Below, piece by piece: positions 1 to 11,904 of a DNA stretch of 64,000 bases. Made by a program: the position numbers and the translations under genes. The notes beneath the pieces are model-generated. The model worked only from the letters and a program-made list of their open reading frames with translations. It had not been told where the DNA came from and did not search any database. This DNA comes from Spirosoma sp. 48-14 (GTDB taxonomy: Bacteria > Bacteroidota > Bacteroidia > Cytophagales > Spirosomataceae), in NCBI RefSeq assembly GCF_001898575.1, contig NZ_MKUD01000023.1:1-64000 (forward strand), given 5' to 3'. How positions within the stretch are numbered: the stretch's first letter is position 1; each line of letters begins with the position of its first letter.

Positions 1-83
1 AAGAAACTTTCCAAAATGAGCTAGACTTGGGTGAAGCCACAAACCTAGAAAAATACAACGCCCTCCACAAGTATTGGCCTTGA
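1..83 (+). CDS. C-terminal tail of an unidentified protein (partial)
   Basis: An open frame enters from the left edge and ends at a TGA at 81-83. It leaves about 26 residues ending in LHKYWP. No motif is recognisable, and the real gene start lies outside the window. It may be a genuine C-terminus or a chance open frame. Confidence 0.3.
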   Translation, partial: ETFQNELDLGEATNLEKYNALHKYWP

Positions 84-96
84 TCCCAACTAATTG

Positions 97-396
97 ATGG
101 CCATTGATAAGGCGATTGGCTATGATCGGCAACAGCATAACTGGTCGTCGATGCCGACGTATCGTTGTAGTATAGAACCCAGTGCGCAAATGCCCGAAAT
201 GAGTATTGTTGATTATATGCTGTGGGCTTTGCAACGCTATATTCTCCGAAACGAAATACGCTTTTGGGAAGCCATTGAGCATAAAATGGTAAGCGTATTG
301 GACTTATACGACCAAGAAAACCCTGAAGGAAATCTGTACGAGGGAGTAACGAAGCCGTTCCGTTTAGAAAAGGCAGGCCCATTTTTTGGGCAATAA
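97..396 (+). pseudogene. DUF3800-like C-terminal remnant
   Basis: This short frame has 99 codons from the ATG at 97. Its middle contains IVDYMLWALQRYILR and later VLDLYD. That resembles the C-terminal part of DUF3800 proteins, where an Asp-Tyr plus a Trp-Ala-Gln-Arg segment and a final DLYD are common. DUF3800 proteins are usually over 200 residues, and the N-terminal half with the acidic start motif is missing. An in-frame stop lies directly upstream (91-93). I read it as a degraded remnant; a short intact gene is the alternative. DUF3800 genes are often seen near defence or mobile DNA, which fits the adjacent cas6. The assignment rests on motif memory only. Confidence 0.4.
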
Positions 397-464
397 AAAA
401 ACTAATAAATCTCTTTGCCCCCGTGCCAATACTGGCAGCCCCCAAACAGTGATGAGTTATGCAG

Positions 465-489
465 GCAATCAAACTTATCAGTTGATTGC
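465..489. repeat. Small inverted repeat downstream of cas6
   Basis: GCAATCAA (465-472) and TTGATTGC (482-489) form a perfect 8-bp stem with a 9-nt loop. No clear T-tract follows, so a terminator role is uncertain. It lies between the DUF3800-like remnant and the CRISPR-repeat-like sequence. Confidence 0.4.
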
Positions 490-511
490 AAAGATAAGCA
501 ATTAATTGCAT

Positions 512-539
512 AGTCAATCGTACCAATTGGAATTGAAAC
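512..539 (+). CRISPR. Single CRISPR-repeat-like sequence (orphan)
   Basis: This 28-nt stretch ends in ATTGAAAC, the 8-nt 3' handle typical of many type I-B and III-A/B repeats that are processed by Cas6. It also contains TCAAT and ATTGA as outer inverted arms around CCAATTGG. It lies 16 bp beyond the cas6 stop codon. I see no second copy and no spacer-repeat periodicity in the window, so it is not an array. It could be a terminal or degenerate repeat left by a deleted array, or coincidence. Confidence 0.4.
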
Positions 540-555
540 AATTCGTCCAGTGCCA

Positions 556-1374
556 TCATATTAACCCCACCGCTCCAAATCCTTCCGCGTTACTTCTTCC
601 CACTCCCGCCAACACGGCTAGTTCAAGCAATTCGGGTGGGCCGCTTAACTCAAACGTGAAGCCGTAGTAGCCCCGTACTTTCGTCTCCGCTCGCGAATCT
701 TCTTTGATCGTTATCAACCGTGATTTAGGTTCACGATTCGGCAATAGTCGATACGTCACTGCCGACGTCGCAATATCATCGTCAACTATGCCACTGGCCG
801 ATACGGCTCTGGGTACGCTGCTCCACTTCGCCAGTAGGTTGTCAATCAGTAACGGTCCGTAGTGTACGTCGGCCGGATGCAGATACTGGTCTATACTCCG
901 CCCTCCGGTTCCACGTTCCGATTTTTCGGCAATCACGACCGGAGAGAGCGTCCGGAGTTGAACGGCCGTTGTTGTTATCTCTACGGGTATGGCTTCGACC
1001 CGCTCAATAATGAACTCTGCCCGATGTCTGGGCGTAGCAATGACGCACCGCTGATCCTGAAACAAGCCCATAATGAAATGCTGGGCCGCTTTATCGACAT
1101 AGAAGCTAACAACCCATTCAATGTAGGGTGTTGTGACCCATAGGCCACCCGCTGCTGTATCGATTCGCGGCTTCGGAATGATCAGATCCGAAAACGTAAA
1201 CAACTTAAACCGTCTTGTTGGCGAATATTCGTAGCCCTGGCTGTGCAGAAACGTAGCATACTTTACGTCGGCTTCGGCCAATACGGCGTAGATGAACGCG
1301 CTAAGTCGGTACGCGTAATTGAAGGGTACGAGCGTTTGTCGGGCAGTGGGTCGAAGGGTAAGTTTGAACTGCAT
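556..1374 (-). CDS. cas6: CRISPR-associated endoribonuclease Cas6
   Basis: The 272-residue product matches Cas6 in length and layout. It starts with a ferredoxin-like strand (MQFKLTLRPTARQTLVPFNY) and ends with the glycine-rich signature GVGRSNAEGFGAVGL at about 257-271. Cas6 cuts pre-crRNA within repeats in type I and III systems. No cas3, cas5, cas7, cas8, cas10, cas1 or cas2 gene is visible in the window; the rest may lie to the left or be lost. A WYL regulator starts divergently 156 bp upstream, and a lone repeat-like sequence sits just beyond the stop codon. The Cas6 call is firm from the C-terminal loop; activity and the partner system are unknown. Confidence 0.85.
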   Translation of the reverse strand: MQFKLTLRPTARQTLVPFNYAYRLSAFIYAVLAEADVKYATFLHSQGYEYSPTRRFKLFTFSDLIIPKPRIDTAAGGLWVTTPYIEWVVSFYVDKAAQHFIMGLFQDQRCVIATPRHRAEFIIERVEAIPVEITTTAVQLRTLSPVVIAEKSERGTGGRSIDQYLHPADVHYGPLLIDNLLAKWSSVPRAVSASGIVDDDIATSAVTYRLLPNREPKSRLITIKEDSRAETKVRGYYGFTFELSGPPELLELAVLAGVGRSNAEGFGAVGLI

Positions 1375-1530
1375 GTGGCTTTATCAAATGGGCGGAAATA
1401 CATGAATACAAGTTAATGAATTTTCTACTCGTTGCACCGTCTTGTTTCAACAGCCCAAAGGTCAATCGGCTTGCGTATAGCCTTTGTGTACGGGAGCTAA
1501 TTTTTTGCAAAAAATTTCTATCCCTCAACC

Positions 1531-2514
1531 ATGCCCATTGTCAAAAAACGCGAGGAGCGTTTACATACCATCAATAGCCGCCTGAACCGCTGGGGTAACC
1601 GTCCGGCTACGACCGACGAACTCGCCCGTCTGTGCGCCGTGGCCGAATCGACTATCAAGCAGGACATAGCCTATCTCAAAGAGGTTCACTACGCCCCAAT
1701 CGCCTACAGCCGTAAACCCAATGGCTATTACTACACGGAGCCGTTCAATCTGGCCGCGTCCATTACCTTTACGGAGAAAGACCTGACGGCGCTTCATGCG
1801 GCCGTGGCAACGCTCAACCAGTACCAGCACCTGCATCTGTTCGATGGTCTTCGCGGAACGGTCGATAAGATCGACAAAGCGGTTCGGTTTCGCACCAGCC
1901 CCTCCGACGATTTCGGCCGACACATCCTGTTCGAGTCGGTTCCGTTCGTCAAAGGAAGCACGTATGTAGAACTGTTTTTGCAGGCGATCCATGCCCAGCG
2001 GGTGGTGACGTTCGCGCATCAGCGATTCGATACGGAGATAACTAAAACCCATCGGCTATTTCCGTATGTCATTAAAGAACACCGGAACCGATGGTACGTG
2101 GTCGGCTGGCAACTGGATTATGGCGAAATCCGGGTTTTCGGCCTGGATCGCATCATCGACGGCACCCTCCAGATTACCGACGACACCTACGATGCTCCTC
2201 CGTTTGATGGCAACCTGTATTTTCATAAAGCACTGGGGGTTGCCGCTTACGATACCCCTCCCGAAGACGTGGTGCTATCCTTTACGCGGCAGCAGGGTTT
2301 GATTTTTCGGGCGCAACCCTTTTATCCGTTTCAGGAAGAAGATGTCCTGGTCGACAGCGAGCATGAACTTCGGGTGACCCTGTCGATTATCGTCAATAAA
2401 GAACTGGTTTACGAACTGGCCCGTCTGGGCAATTCGGTCAAAGTGATCTCCCCGCAACCCTTAGCTGATGACCTTATCGAATTTCATCGACAAGCCCTTG
2501 ACCAATATCTGTAA
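1531..2514 (+). CDS. HTH and WYL domain transcriptional regulator
   Basis: The 327-residue protein begins with an HTH of DeoR/HTH_11 type (about 5-60, with ATTDELARLCAVAESTIKQD as recognition region). A WYL domain follows (about 140-215), with the signature RNRWYVVGW around W188 and the partner segment FGLDRI. A WYL C-terminal extension ends the protein. WYL regulators bind nucleotide or nucleic-acid ligands through this domain and are frequent partners of CRISPR-Cas and other defence loci. Divergent placement next to cas6 suggests it controls cas6, which is inference. A perfect hairpin lies 54 bp past its stop. Confidence 0.85.
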   Translation: MPIVKKREERLHTINSRLNRWGNRPATTDELARLCAVAESTIKQDIAYLKEVHYAPIAYSRKPNGYYYTEPFNLAASITFTEKDLTALHAAVATLNQYQHLHLFDGLRGTVDKIDKAVRFRTSPSDDFGRHILFESVPFVKGSTYVELFLQAIHAQRVVTFAHQRFDTEITKTHRLFPYVIKEHRNRWYVVGWQLDYGEIRVFGLDRIIDGTLQITDDTYDAPPFDGNLYFHKALGVAAYDTPPEDVVLSFTRQQGLIFRAQPFYPFQEEDVLVDSEHELRVTLSIIVNKELVYELARLGNSVKVISPQPLADDLIEFHRQALDQYL

Positions 2515-2567
2515 AGATTCTGGCCCCGTATTAACTTCGAGTACGTACAGCCTACCCCTGGCATAGC

Positions 2568-2591
2568 GTGTCGGTTTTGAGAAACCGACAC
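2568..2591 (+). terminator. Hairpin downstream of the WYL gene
   Basis: A perfect 10-bp stem (2568-2577 with 2582-2591) closes a TGAG loop. It lacks a following T-run, so factor-independent termination is only possible. The core CGGTTTTGAGAAACCG recurs in the larger hairpin at 25029-25074, so this is also a member of a dispersed repeat family. Confidence 0.5.
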
Positions 2592-2641
2592 CACAAATCA
2601 CAGTCTATTAAAATCTATTCAGAAGTGTACTAGCCCTATTT

Positions 2642-3091
2642 TCAGGCGTAACGAAAATGGGGTTTAAAGAACTCGCCATCGGTAAGCGCAAAGTAAACAG
2701 GGGGCAGATCAATGTGTTTCTGGAGTTCCTGTAACTGCCTGCCAATCGCCTTCCATAAGCTCAGGTACGTATCGACAAATTCACCTTCGTAGGGTCGGCC
2801 TAAATTACTAAGGTCACTTTGGTGGTGAATAAAATCCAGCCAAACGCCGACCGTCAATCCTTTGTTGGTTTCTGCCATGTAATTCGAGATGACCACCAGA
2901 TCCAGTTCGCCATCCCGATACACGAGCTCAGCGTGGATACTGTCTTCACCCAACAGATGAATCGGATAGTCGAATTCGCTAAGCCAGTCAATAATGGCTC
3001 CATCATCCACACAGAACAGAATGTTATCTTCCAGATGACTCAGGGTTAAGCCATTGTATTCAACGGATTCTATTTTCAGGAAAGCTGACAT
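2642..3091 (-). CDS. Hypothetical protein
   Basis: A 149-residue soluble-looking protein with no signal peptide or membrane segment. It is acidic and has a mixed alpha/beta composition. I do not recognise a family. It runs convergent with the WYL gene (127 bp between stops) and lies upstream of the xylanase gene on the same strand. No shadow of a better gene overlaps it on the other strand, and codon use looks ordinary, so I take it as real. It may belong to the defence-side border or be an unrelated single gene. Confidence 0.6.
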   Translation of the reverse strand: MSAFLKIESVEYNGLTLSHLEDNILFCVDDGAIIDWLSEFDYPIHLLGEDSIHAELVYRDGELDLVVISNYMAETNKGLTVGVWLDFIHHQSDLSNLGRPYEGEFVDTYLSLWKAIGRQLQELQKHIDLPPVYFALTDGEFFKPHFRYA

Positions 3092-3237
3092 GATCGATCT
3101 TGAGCTTATAGTGTGTTCGATGACTTTCAGTACTGATTCGCCTGGTCAATGCATTGGTCGACAACGGGAGAAAAAGCCCACACAGAACTCTGAAAGGCCT
3201 TTTTCGATCAACCTATGGCAATCACTTACATAGAAAT

Positions 3238-4353
3238 TTACTTCGTGGCCGCTATGACTTTCTCAAAAGCAGGTTTGGGCTGGTTGGCCCGGTCAAAGAG
3301 CAACGGGTAATTGGTTCGCCCACGGACAGGCCAATTATTCAGCCAGCTATTTCCATCGTTGACGCCCCAAAAGGTTACGCGGGTCACTTTATCCTTGTGC
3401 TTCAGCAATAGTCTGAACAGGGCTCCATAATCAGCCGCCAACTGCTGTTGCACATTATCAGGCAACCCAGCCGCGTAGGGATTCGACTGCTCATTGGCCG
3501 TCATACGCTGGCTTAAATCGGCCCCCTGAAAATTTCGGGGTAGGACATCAATATCCAGCTCGGTAATCATCACCTTCATACCCAGAGCCGCATACTGGAC
3601 GATGCTCTCTTCGATGTCTTTCAATGGGAGTTTGCCCACATGCCAATGGCCCTGAATACCCACGCCATCGATACGGACGCCAGCCTCTTTTACCTTTTTG
3701 ATCAGGGCGATACAACCTGCCCGCTTGGCAGGCTGCTCGTTGTTGTAATCATTGTAGTACAACTCCGTGCCGGGAGAGGCTTCCTGAGCCAGCCGGAACG
3801 CGTCTGTAATGTAATTATCCCCGAGGTATTGAAGAAAAACGGATTTGCGCAATGTGCCATCTTCGTTCAACGCTTCGTTTACGACGTCCCACGAGAAGAC
3901 CTTGCCTTTATAGTGCCCGGCCACCGTTTTTATATGATCCGTAAAGAACGAGCGAATCGAATCCTGGCTGTGAATACCCCGTATGAAGGCAGGTAATTGA
4001 CTGTGCCAGATCAGCGTATGGCCGTTTATTTTGATGTTGTGCTTCTTCCCAAAGTCAATCAGCTTGTCGCCCATGGAAAAATCGTACGTATCCCACTTCG
4101 GATGAATCAGGGCCGACTTCATGATGTTTTCGGGCGTTGCCATGTTAAACTGCCGGGCAATAAATTCCGTCATCTGCGGGTCCCGTTCCTCAATCTGGGC
4201 GTTGTTGAGCGCCGTTCCGATCCCAAAATCCTTTTTAAACGCATCCCGCAGGGAAGGAATCGTCTGAGCTATAGCGGTATTCGATAGTGCGGAAAAGCCT
4301 GCCAGTAAGAGTGCAGTTGCACCGTTAGCGATGGCGTATTTGTTTAAGCGCAT
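3238..4353 (-). CDS. GH10 endo-1,4-beta-xylanase, secreted
   Basis: The product has 371 residues when started at the ATG at 4353. That choice gives a clean signal peptide (MRLNKYAIANGATALLLAG, cleavage near AIAQ); the frame is open further upstream only through the hairpin at 4387-4423. It is a single-domain GH10 enzyme cleaving beta-1,4-xylan. Visible marks are the acid/base Glu in WDVVNEA (about E160), the nucleophile Glu in ITELDID (about E265), and the GH10 segments NGHTLIWHSQLP and GIQGHWH. It is the last gene of the minus-strand cluster, after four esterase genes, which fits joint backbone cutting and de-esterification. Closely related architecture is seen in the GH10 gene at 32549. Confidence 0.93.
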   Translation of the reverse strand: MRLNKYAIANGATALLLAGFSALSNTAIAQTIPSLRDAFKKDFGIGTALNNAQIEERDPQMTEFIARQFNMATPENIMKSALIHPKWDTYDFSMGDKLIDFGKKHNIKINGHTLIWHSQLPAFIRGIHSQDSIRSFFTDHIKTVAGHYKGKVFSWDVVNEALNEDGTLRKSVFLQYLGDNYITDAFRLAQEASPGTELYYNDYNNEQPAKRAGCIALIKKVKEAGVRIDGVGIQGHWHVGKLPLKDIEESIVQYAALGMKVMITELDIDVLPRNFQGADLSQRMTANEQSNPYAAGLPDNVQQQLAADYGALFRLLLKHKDKVTRVTFWGVNDGNSWLNNWPVRGRTNYPLLFDRANQPKPAFEKVIAATK

Positions 4354-4386
4354 ACGTAGTAGGAATTGAGCGTTTTTTGATGTTTT

Positions 4387-4423
4387 GTTTTTGCCCTCCC
4401 TACTGCGTCTGGAGGGCAAAAAC
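4387..4423. terminator. Perfect 13-bp hairpin between esterase and GH10 genes
   Basis: GTTTTTGCCCTCC (4387-4399) pairs exactly with 4411-4423 around an 11-nt loop. The T/A-rich ends give a run of T on either strand, so it may act as a bidirectional terminator or as an RNA-processing element. It lies in the 107-bp gap between the esterase stop and the GH10 start. Confidence 0.55.
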
Positions 4424-4460
4424 GCCTATTGAAAAAGCACACAAACAGCATTTCTGTCCT

Positions 4461-6401
<1,941 letters not shown>

Positions 6402-6413
6402 TCAAGGGAATGT

Positions 6414-6495
6414 TTTTTTGACAGGATTGACAGGATTTTCAGGATTAATTTTCATCTACCAAATCATGTCAATCCTGTTAATCCTGTCAGAAAAA
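6414..6495. repeat. GACAGGATT-type intergenic hairpin, copy 1
   Basis: The left arm holds three 9-bp units of the form ACAGGATTN, and the right arm holds the reverse complement, separated by about 17 nt. Pairing is imperfect but extends over about 30 bp with flanking T and A runs. It lies between two esterase genes and is related to the elements at 11821, 22314 and 43994. Confidence 0.75.
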
Positions 6496-6497
6496 GC

Positions 6498-7628
<1,131 letters not shown>

Positions 7629-7649
7629 TTATTGTAGGAAATCAATATT

Positions 7650-7795
7650 GTGTAGAGACCGGTCCGCCGGTGCGGCAATACCTTGCGTCTCTAGATGCGT
7701 CAGCAACAGTACTTGTTGCCATCAATAGCATACCTTCTAGGGTATTCGGACTAGTACCATCCGGTCAGGAGACGCAAGGTGTTGCGTCTCTACGG
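7650..7795. repeat. GAGACGCAA-type inverted repeat region
   Basis: A perfect 9-bp hairpin (GAGACGCAA at 7769-7777 with 7782-7790, loop GGTG) lies near the right end. The sequences TGTAGAGAC and TTGCGTCTCTA near 7650-7693 form imperfect outer partners. It fills most of the 197-bp gap between two esterase genes. Repeats built on the word AGAGACGCAA look like dispersed intergenic elements; no gene was seen here. Confidence 0.6.
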
Positions 7796-7813
7796 AACAC
7801 CCGACCGAAACCA

Positions 7814-8905
<1,092 letters not shown>

Positions 8906-8908
8906 TTA

Positions 8909-10069
8909 TTATTGGAACAGCAGTGGCGTGGTGGCGGCAACGTAGGTTTTTACATTCATCCAGGTATGGCCACCGTCGGTAATCAGGCTTTTGAACTTCA
9001 CCTGTTTCGCTTTCAGATAGTCCATAAATTCCACCGTACCCTTGTACAGGAAATCGTCACTTCCCACGCTCACCCACAGCAGTTTCAGTTGTTTGTTAGT
9101 CTGTTCGGGCTTGGCTACGATCTGGCTGAAATTGCCATCCATCTCCTGGGGCGACAGGTACGAGCTATAAGCACACACCCACGCGAATTTGTCCATGTTG
9201 TTAAAGGCGGTTCGGAGCGTTTGTCCGCCCCCACGCGAAAACCCACCAATGGCCCGGTTCTCTCGGTTTGGGATGGCCCGGTACGCCTTTTCGATGTAGG
9301 GAATCACGTTGCTCACCAAATCCTCGGCAAAATCGTTGGCGCGTTTTACGGCATCGGCCCCATCCCGAACGGTTGGATCGGCAGGTTTCGAACCACCCTT
9401 CTGCTCGGCTACTCGTGCGGCAATGTTTCCGTAGGGCATCACAATAATCATCGGTTTCGCTTTGCCTTGCGCAATCAGATTGTCCAGAATCAGGTTGGTT
9501 TTGCCAACTTTGAAAAAGGTTTCTTCGGTATCCGTTGTGCCGCTGATGAGGTAATAAACCGGATATTTTTTGGAGGTCGACTGGTCATAACCCGGTGGCG
9601 TATAGACAACCAGCGAACCCGTAGTCCCCGTTATCGACGGATAGTATTCGTAATTGATGGAGCCGTGGGGAACATCGCGCATGGCGTGGATCAGCGGTGT
9701 ATCGCCCGGTACATCGACCAGACTGGCTTTGAACCGCTCGTTGGGAAAGAAGGCGACATTGGCCGGGTCCATGACCGTAACGCCATCGACCCGAAAACTA
9801 TACGGATAAATATCGGGCTTGACCGGGCCTAATGTCACGCTCCAGATACCCTGCGCATCTTTGGTCATGGGCACGGGGGCTTTCTCAAACTGTGCGCTTA
9901 GTTGTACGTCTTTAGCCTGTGGCGCCAGATACCGGAACGTGACAGATTTATCGGCGTTCACCTGGGGAGATACCACCAGCGGACCACGGGGCGGCTGGCC
10001 AAGTGCCCCCAGATACAGACCGAACAGAACCCAAAACAGCCCTATTCTGCGGATTAATTGTTGGTTCAT
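8909..10069 (-). CDS. CBM48-CE1-like esterase with altered oxyanion segment
   Basis: A 386-residue paralogue of the next gene, with signal peptide (MNQQLIRRIGLFWVLFGLYL, cut near LGQ), E-set domain (about 30-120) and CE1 domain (about 130-386). The serine motif is GFSRGGG (S278) and the late His is H368 in GGHTWMN. Where the relatives have LIHGG, this protein reads LISGTTD, so the usual His-Gly of the oxyanion loop is lost. It also has an insertion at about 217-245. Either specificity or activity may differ. Its signal peptide is nearly identical to that of the unrelated carboxylesterase at 10223. Confidence 0.87.
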   Translation of the reverse strand: MNQQLIRRIGLFWVLFGLYLGALGQPPRGPLVVSPQVNADKSVTFRYLAPQAKDVQLSAQFEKAPVPMTKDAQGIWSVTLGPVKPDIYPYSFRVDGVTVMDPANVAFFPNERFKASLVDVPGDTPLIHAMRDVPHGSINYEYYPSITGTTGSLVVYTPPGYDQSTSKKYPVYYLISGTTDTEETFFKVGKTNLILDNLIAQGKAKPMIIVMPYGNIAARVAEQKGGSKPADPTVRDGADAVKRANDFAEDLVSNVIPYIEKAYRAIPNRENRAIGGFSRGGGQTLRTAFNNMDKFAWVCAYSSYLSPQEMDGNFSQIVAKPEQTNKQLKLLWVSVGSDDFLYKGTVEFMDYLKAKQVKFKSLITDGGHTWMNVKTYVAATTPLLFQ

Positions 10070-10087
10070 CTTTATGAAGGTTTAGGA
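10005..10087 (-). repeat. Duplicated leader and signal-peptide segment, copy 1
   Basis: About 83 bp covering the 5' untranslated end and the signal-peptide codons of the esterase gene match 11730-11812 with roughly nine mismatches by hand alignment. The mature proteins that follow belong to different families, so the similarity is confined to the leader. Confidence 0.75.
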
Positions 10088-10096
10088 GTCAATTCA

Positions 10097-10191
10097 TTTT
10101 TTTGTCATCCCGACGCAGGAGGGATCTTAATGTATCCTTTCGCTCAAAGTGGCGGCTTTAAGATCCCTCCTGCGTCGGGATGACAAAAAAA
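10097..10191. repeat. GTCATCCCGACGCAGGAGGG-type hairpin, copy 1
   Basis: A perfect 33-bp inverted repeat (10097-10129 with 10159-10191) with a 29-nt loop and T7/A7 ends. It occupies most of the 153-bp gap between two esterase genes. It could terminate transcription on either strand, or be a mobile or processed RNA element. Confidence 0.8.
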
Positions 10192-10222
10192 GCTGGTAAT
10201 CAGAGCCTTTTAACATACCAAG

Positions 10223-11794
10223 CTATTTAGCCCAGGCTTCGCCGTCGGCGGTTCGTCTCCAATCGAAATACTTGTCCAGAACTTTCAGGGCTTCGGCACT
10301 GGGTACGGGTCCGGTATGCGGTGTCTGACTGAAATACATCACAACGGGATTCGTATCGCTAAAGGCTGGCCATTTGGGCATTCCTTTCCCATTCGGATCG
10401 CCGTACTTGGCAAAGTTGGTCCAGTACGTACTCATCGCATCCGAAATGGCCAGATCCGTTTTGGTCGTTTGCGGACTGGAAGGATTGAGTGTTTCAAAGA
10501 CATACGACACTTCCTGCCCATGCCCTGAGCCGGACCCTGCTTTGGGCGAATCGGCGGGATAATCGGGATGCTGATCGAAATAATAGTAGAAGACCTTCGA
10601 TTTACTGGTCTGCGCCTGAAGCCGGGCCCAGCTCCAGGTTTGCCAGCCAAAAGCCGCATCGCGCATCAGGTCACGCGCGGTTTTGGGAACAGAATTCGAC
10701 TCTACGGGATACGCTTTGATCAAATCGTCGGCGAACTTTCCGTACCGTTTTCGGGTGCTTTCGATATAGTCTTCGGGCGTTTTGGGCGGTCCAAAGCTGG
10801 CGCCCTCATCCGAATTATAGCCAACCAGAATGGGTGTGTGATTGTACTTCCCGGCTTCGTAGAGTTTGTGCTGGTCGTCCGGAATGATCCAGCCGTCGAC
10901 GATTGGCCACGACATACCCACTCCCCGACCACCCGGCAGTTTGTCGGCCTCAATCTTCCGCAATTCGGCAATCGACGACACCCCGGCGGCTTTTGCATAG
11001 GCTTCGCCCGCCTTTTCGGCATCTGCCAGTCGCTTCATATTTTCACCCGGATAGGTAGTAGGGCGGGTTGGTCCAAACGAGCCGCCACTCTGCGAAATAG
11101 CGCCCTGAAACAATCCTTTTGCCTGCGGGGAAGCACAGAGCATACTGACGGCAATCCCACCTGCCGACTCGCCGAAAATGGTCACTTTGTTTGGGTCACC
11201 GCCAAAGGCAGCGATGTTCTTCTGTACCCACTGAAGGCCCGCAATCATATCCAGCAACCCGTAATTACCCGAAACGTGATGCGGATTTTCGGCACTCAAT
11301 GCTGGATGAGCCATAAAACCAAGCTGCCCAACCCGATACGCAATGCTGACCAGTACGACGCCCTTTTGAGCTAACTTTTCGCCATTGTAACTGGGCTCCG
11401 ACGTAGCGCCGAAGCTGAATCCGCCCCCGTAAATCCAGACGAGAACCGGAATGCGTTCATTGGCCGATTTGGCCGGAGTCCAGACGTTTAGATACAGACA
11501 ATCTTCGCTTTTGCCCGATGGCGGATTGCCCCCCTGCATGGGAGCGGGCGCAAATTTTTTCGTTTCACGAACACCTTCCCACTTAGCCACCGGCTGGGGA
11601 GCTTTCCAGCGCAGATCACCAACGGGTGGAGCCGCAAAAGGGATGCCTTTGTAAACGGTCAGGCCATCTTCCGACGTTCCCTGTACCAGACCACCTACTA
11701 CTTTTACAGGAGTCGGCTGTTGGGCCAGCGCCCCCAGATACAGACCAAACAGACTCCAGAAAAGCCCTATTCGGCGGATTAATTGTTGGTTCAT
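10223..11794 (-). CDS. Type-B carboxylesterase (para-nitrobenzyl esterase family), secreted
   Basis: A 523-residue alpha/beta hydrolase of the carboxylesterase type-B family. Seen are a signal peptide (cut near ALAQ), the type-B marker SEDCLYLNVW (about 95-104), an oxyanion loop YGGGF, and the nucleophile S210 in GESAGG. Also seen are the acidic partner region in GYNSDEG and the His in GSGHGQE. Type-B enzymes act on diverse carboxyl esters; members occur in plant-polysaccharide loci. In this cluster a role on acetyl, methyl or aromatic esters of cell-wall polymers is reasonable but unproven. Its leader is a copy of the one on the gene at 8909. Confidence 0.9.
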   Translation of the reverse strand: MNQQLIRRIGLFWSLFGLYLGALAQQPTPVKVVGGLVQGTSEDGLTVYKGIPFAAPPVGDLRWKAPQPVAKWEGVRETKKFAPAPMQGGNPPSGKSEDCLYLNVWTPAKSANERIPVLVWIYGGGFSFGATSEPSYNGEKLAQKGVVLVSIAYRVGQLGFMAHPALSAENPHHVSGNYGLLDMIAGLQWVQKNIAAFGGDPNKVTIFGESAGGIAVSMLCASPQAKGLFQGAISQSGGSFGPTRPTTYPGENMKRLADAEKAGEAYAKAAGVSSIAELRKIEADKLPGGRGVGMSWPIVDGWIIPDDQHKLYEAGKYNHTPILVGYNSDEGASFGPPKTPEDYIESTRKRYGKFADDLIKAYPVESNSVPKTARDLMRDAAFGWQTWSWARLQAQTSKSKVFYYYFDQHPDYPADSPKAGSGSGHGQEVSYVFETLNPSSPQTTKTDLAISDAMSTYWTNFAKYGDPNGKGMPKWPAFSDTNPVVMYFSQTPHTGPVPSAEALKVLDKYFDWRRTADGEAWAK

Positions 11795-11812
11795 TTTTAT
11801 TGAGGTTTAGGA
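11730..11812 (-). repeat. Duplicated leader and signal-peptide segment, copy 2
   Basis: Partner of 10005-10087. It covers the start codon region and the first 22 or so codons of the type-B carboxylesterase. Similarity stops near the signal-peptide cleavage site. Confidence 0.75.
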
Positions 11813-11820
11813 ATATTATT

Positions 11821-11900
11821 TTTTCTGACAGGATTTACAGGATGAACAGGATTTTAAATGGGCAAAAAATCCTGTTCATCCTGTAAATCCTGTCAGAAAA
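11821..11900. repeat. GACAGGATT-type intergenic hairpin, copy 2 (perfect)
   Basis: A perfect 34-bp inverted repeat (11821-11854 with 11867-11900) with a 12-nt loop. Each arm contains three 9-bp units of ACAGGATNN type. It lies between the GH29 stop and the carboxylesterase start, ending 4 bp before the GH29 stop codon. Confidence 0.85.
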
Positions 11901-11904
11901 ACGT

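Noticed and set aside
400-560. A complete CRISPR array beside cas6
   Set aside because: Only one repeat-like unit is visible and no regular spacing or second copy was found.
1301-1528. Short minus-strand frame in the gap between cas6 and the WYL gene
   Set aside because: It overlaps the cas6 start region, has no conserved feature, and occupies the divergent promoter region.
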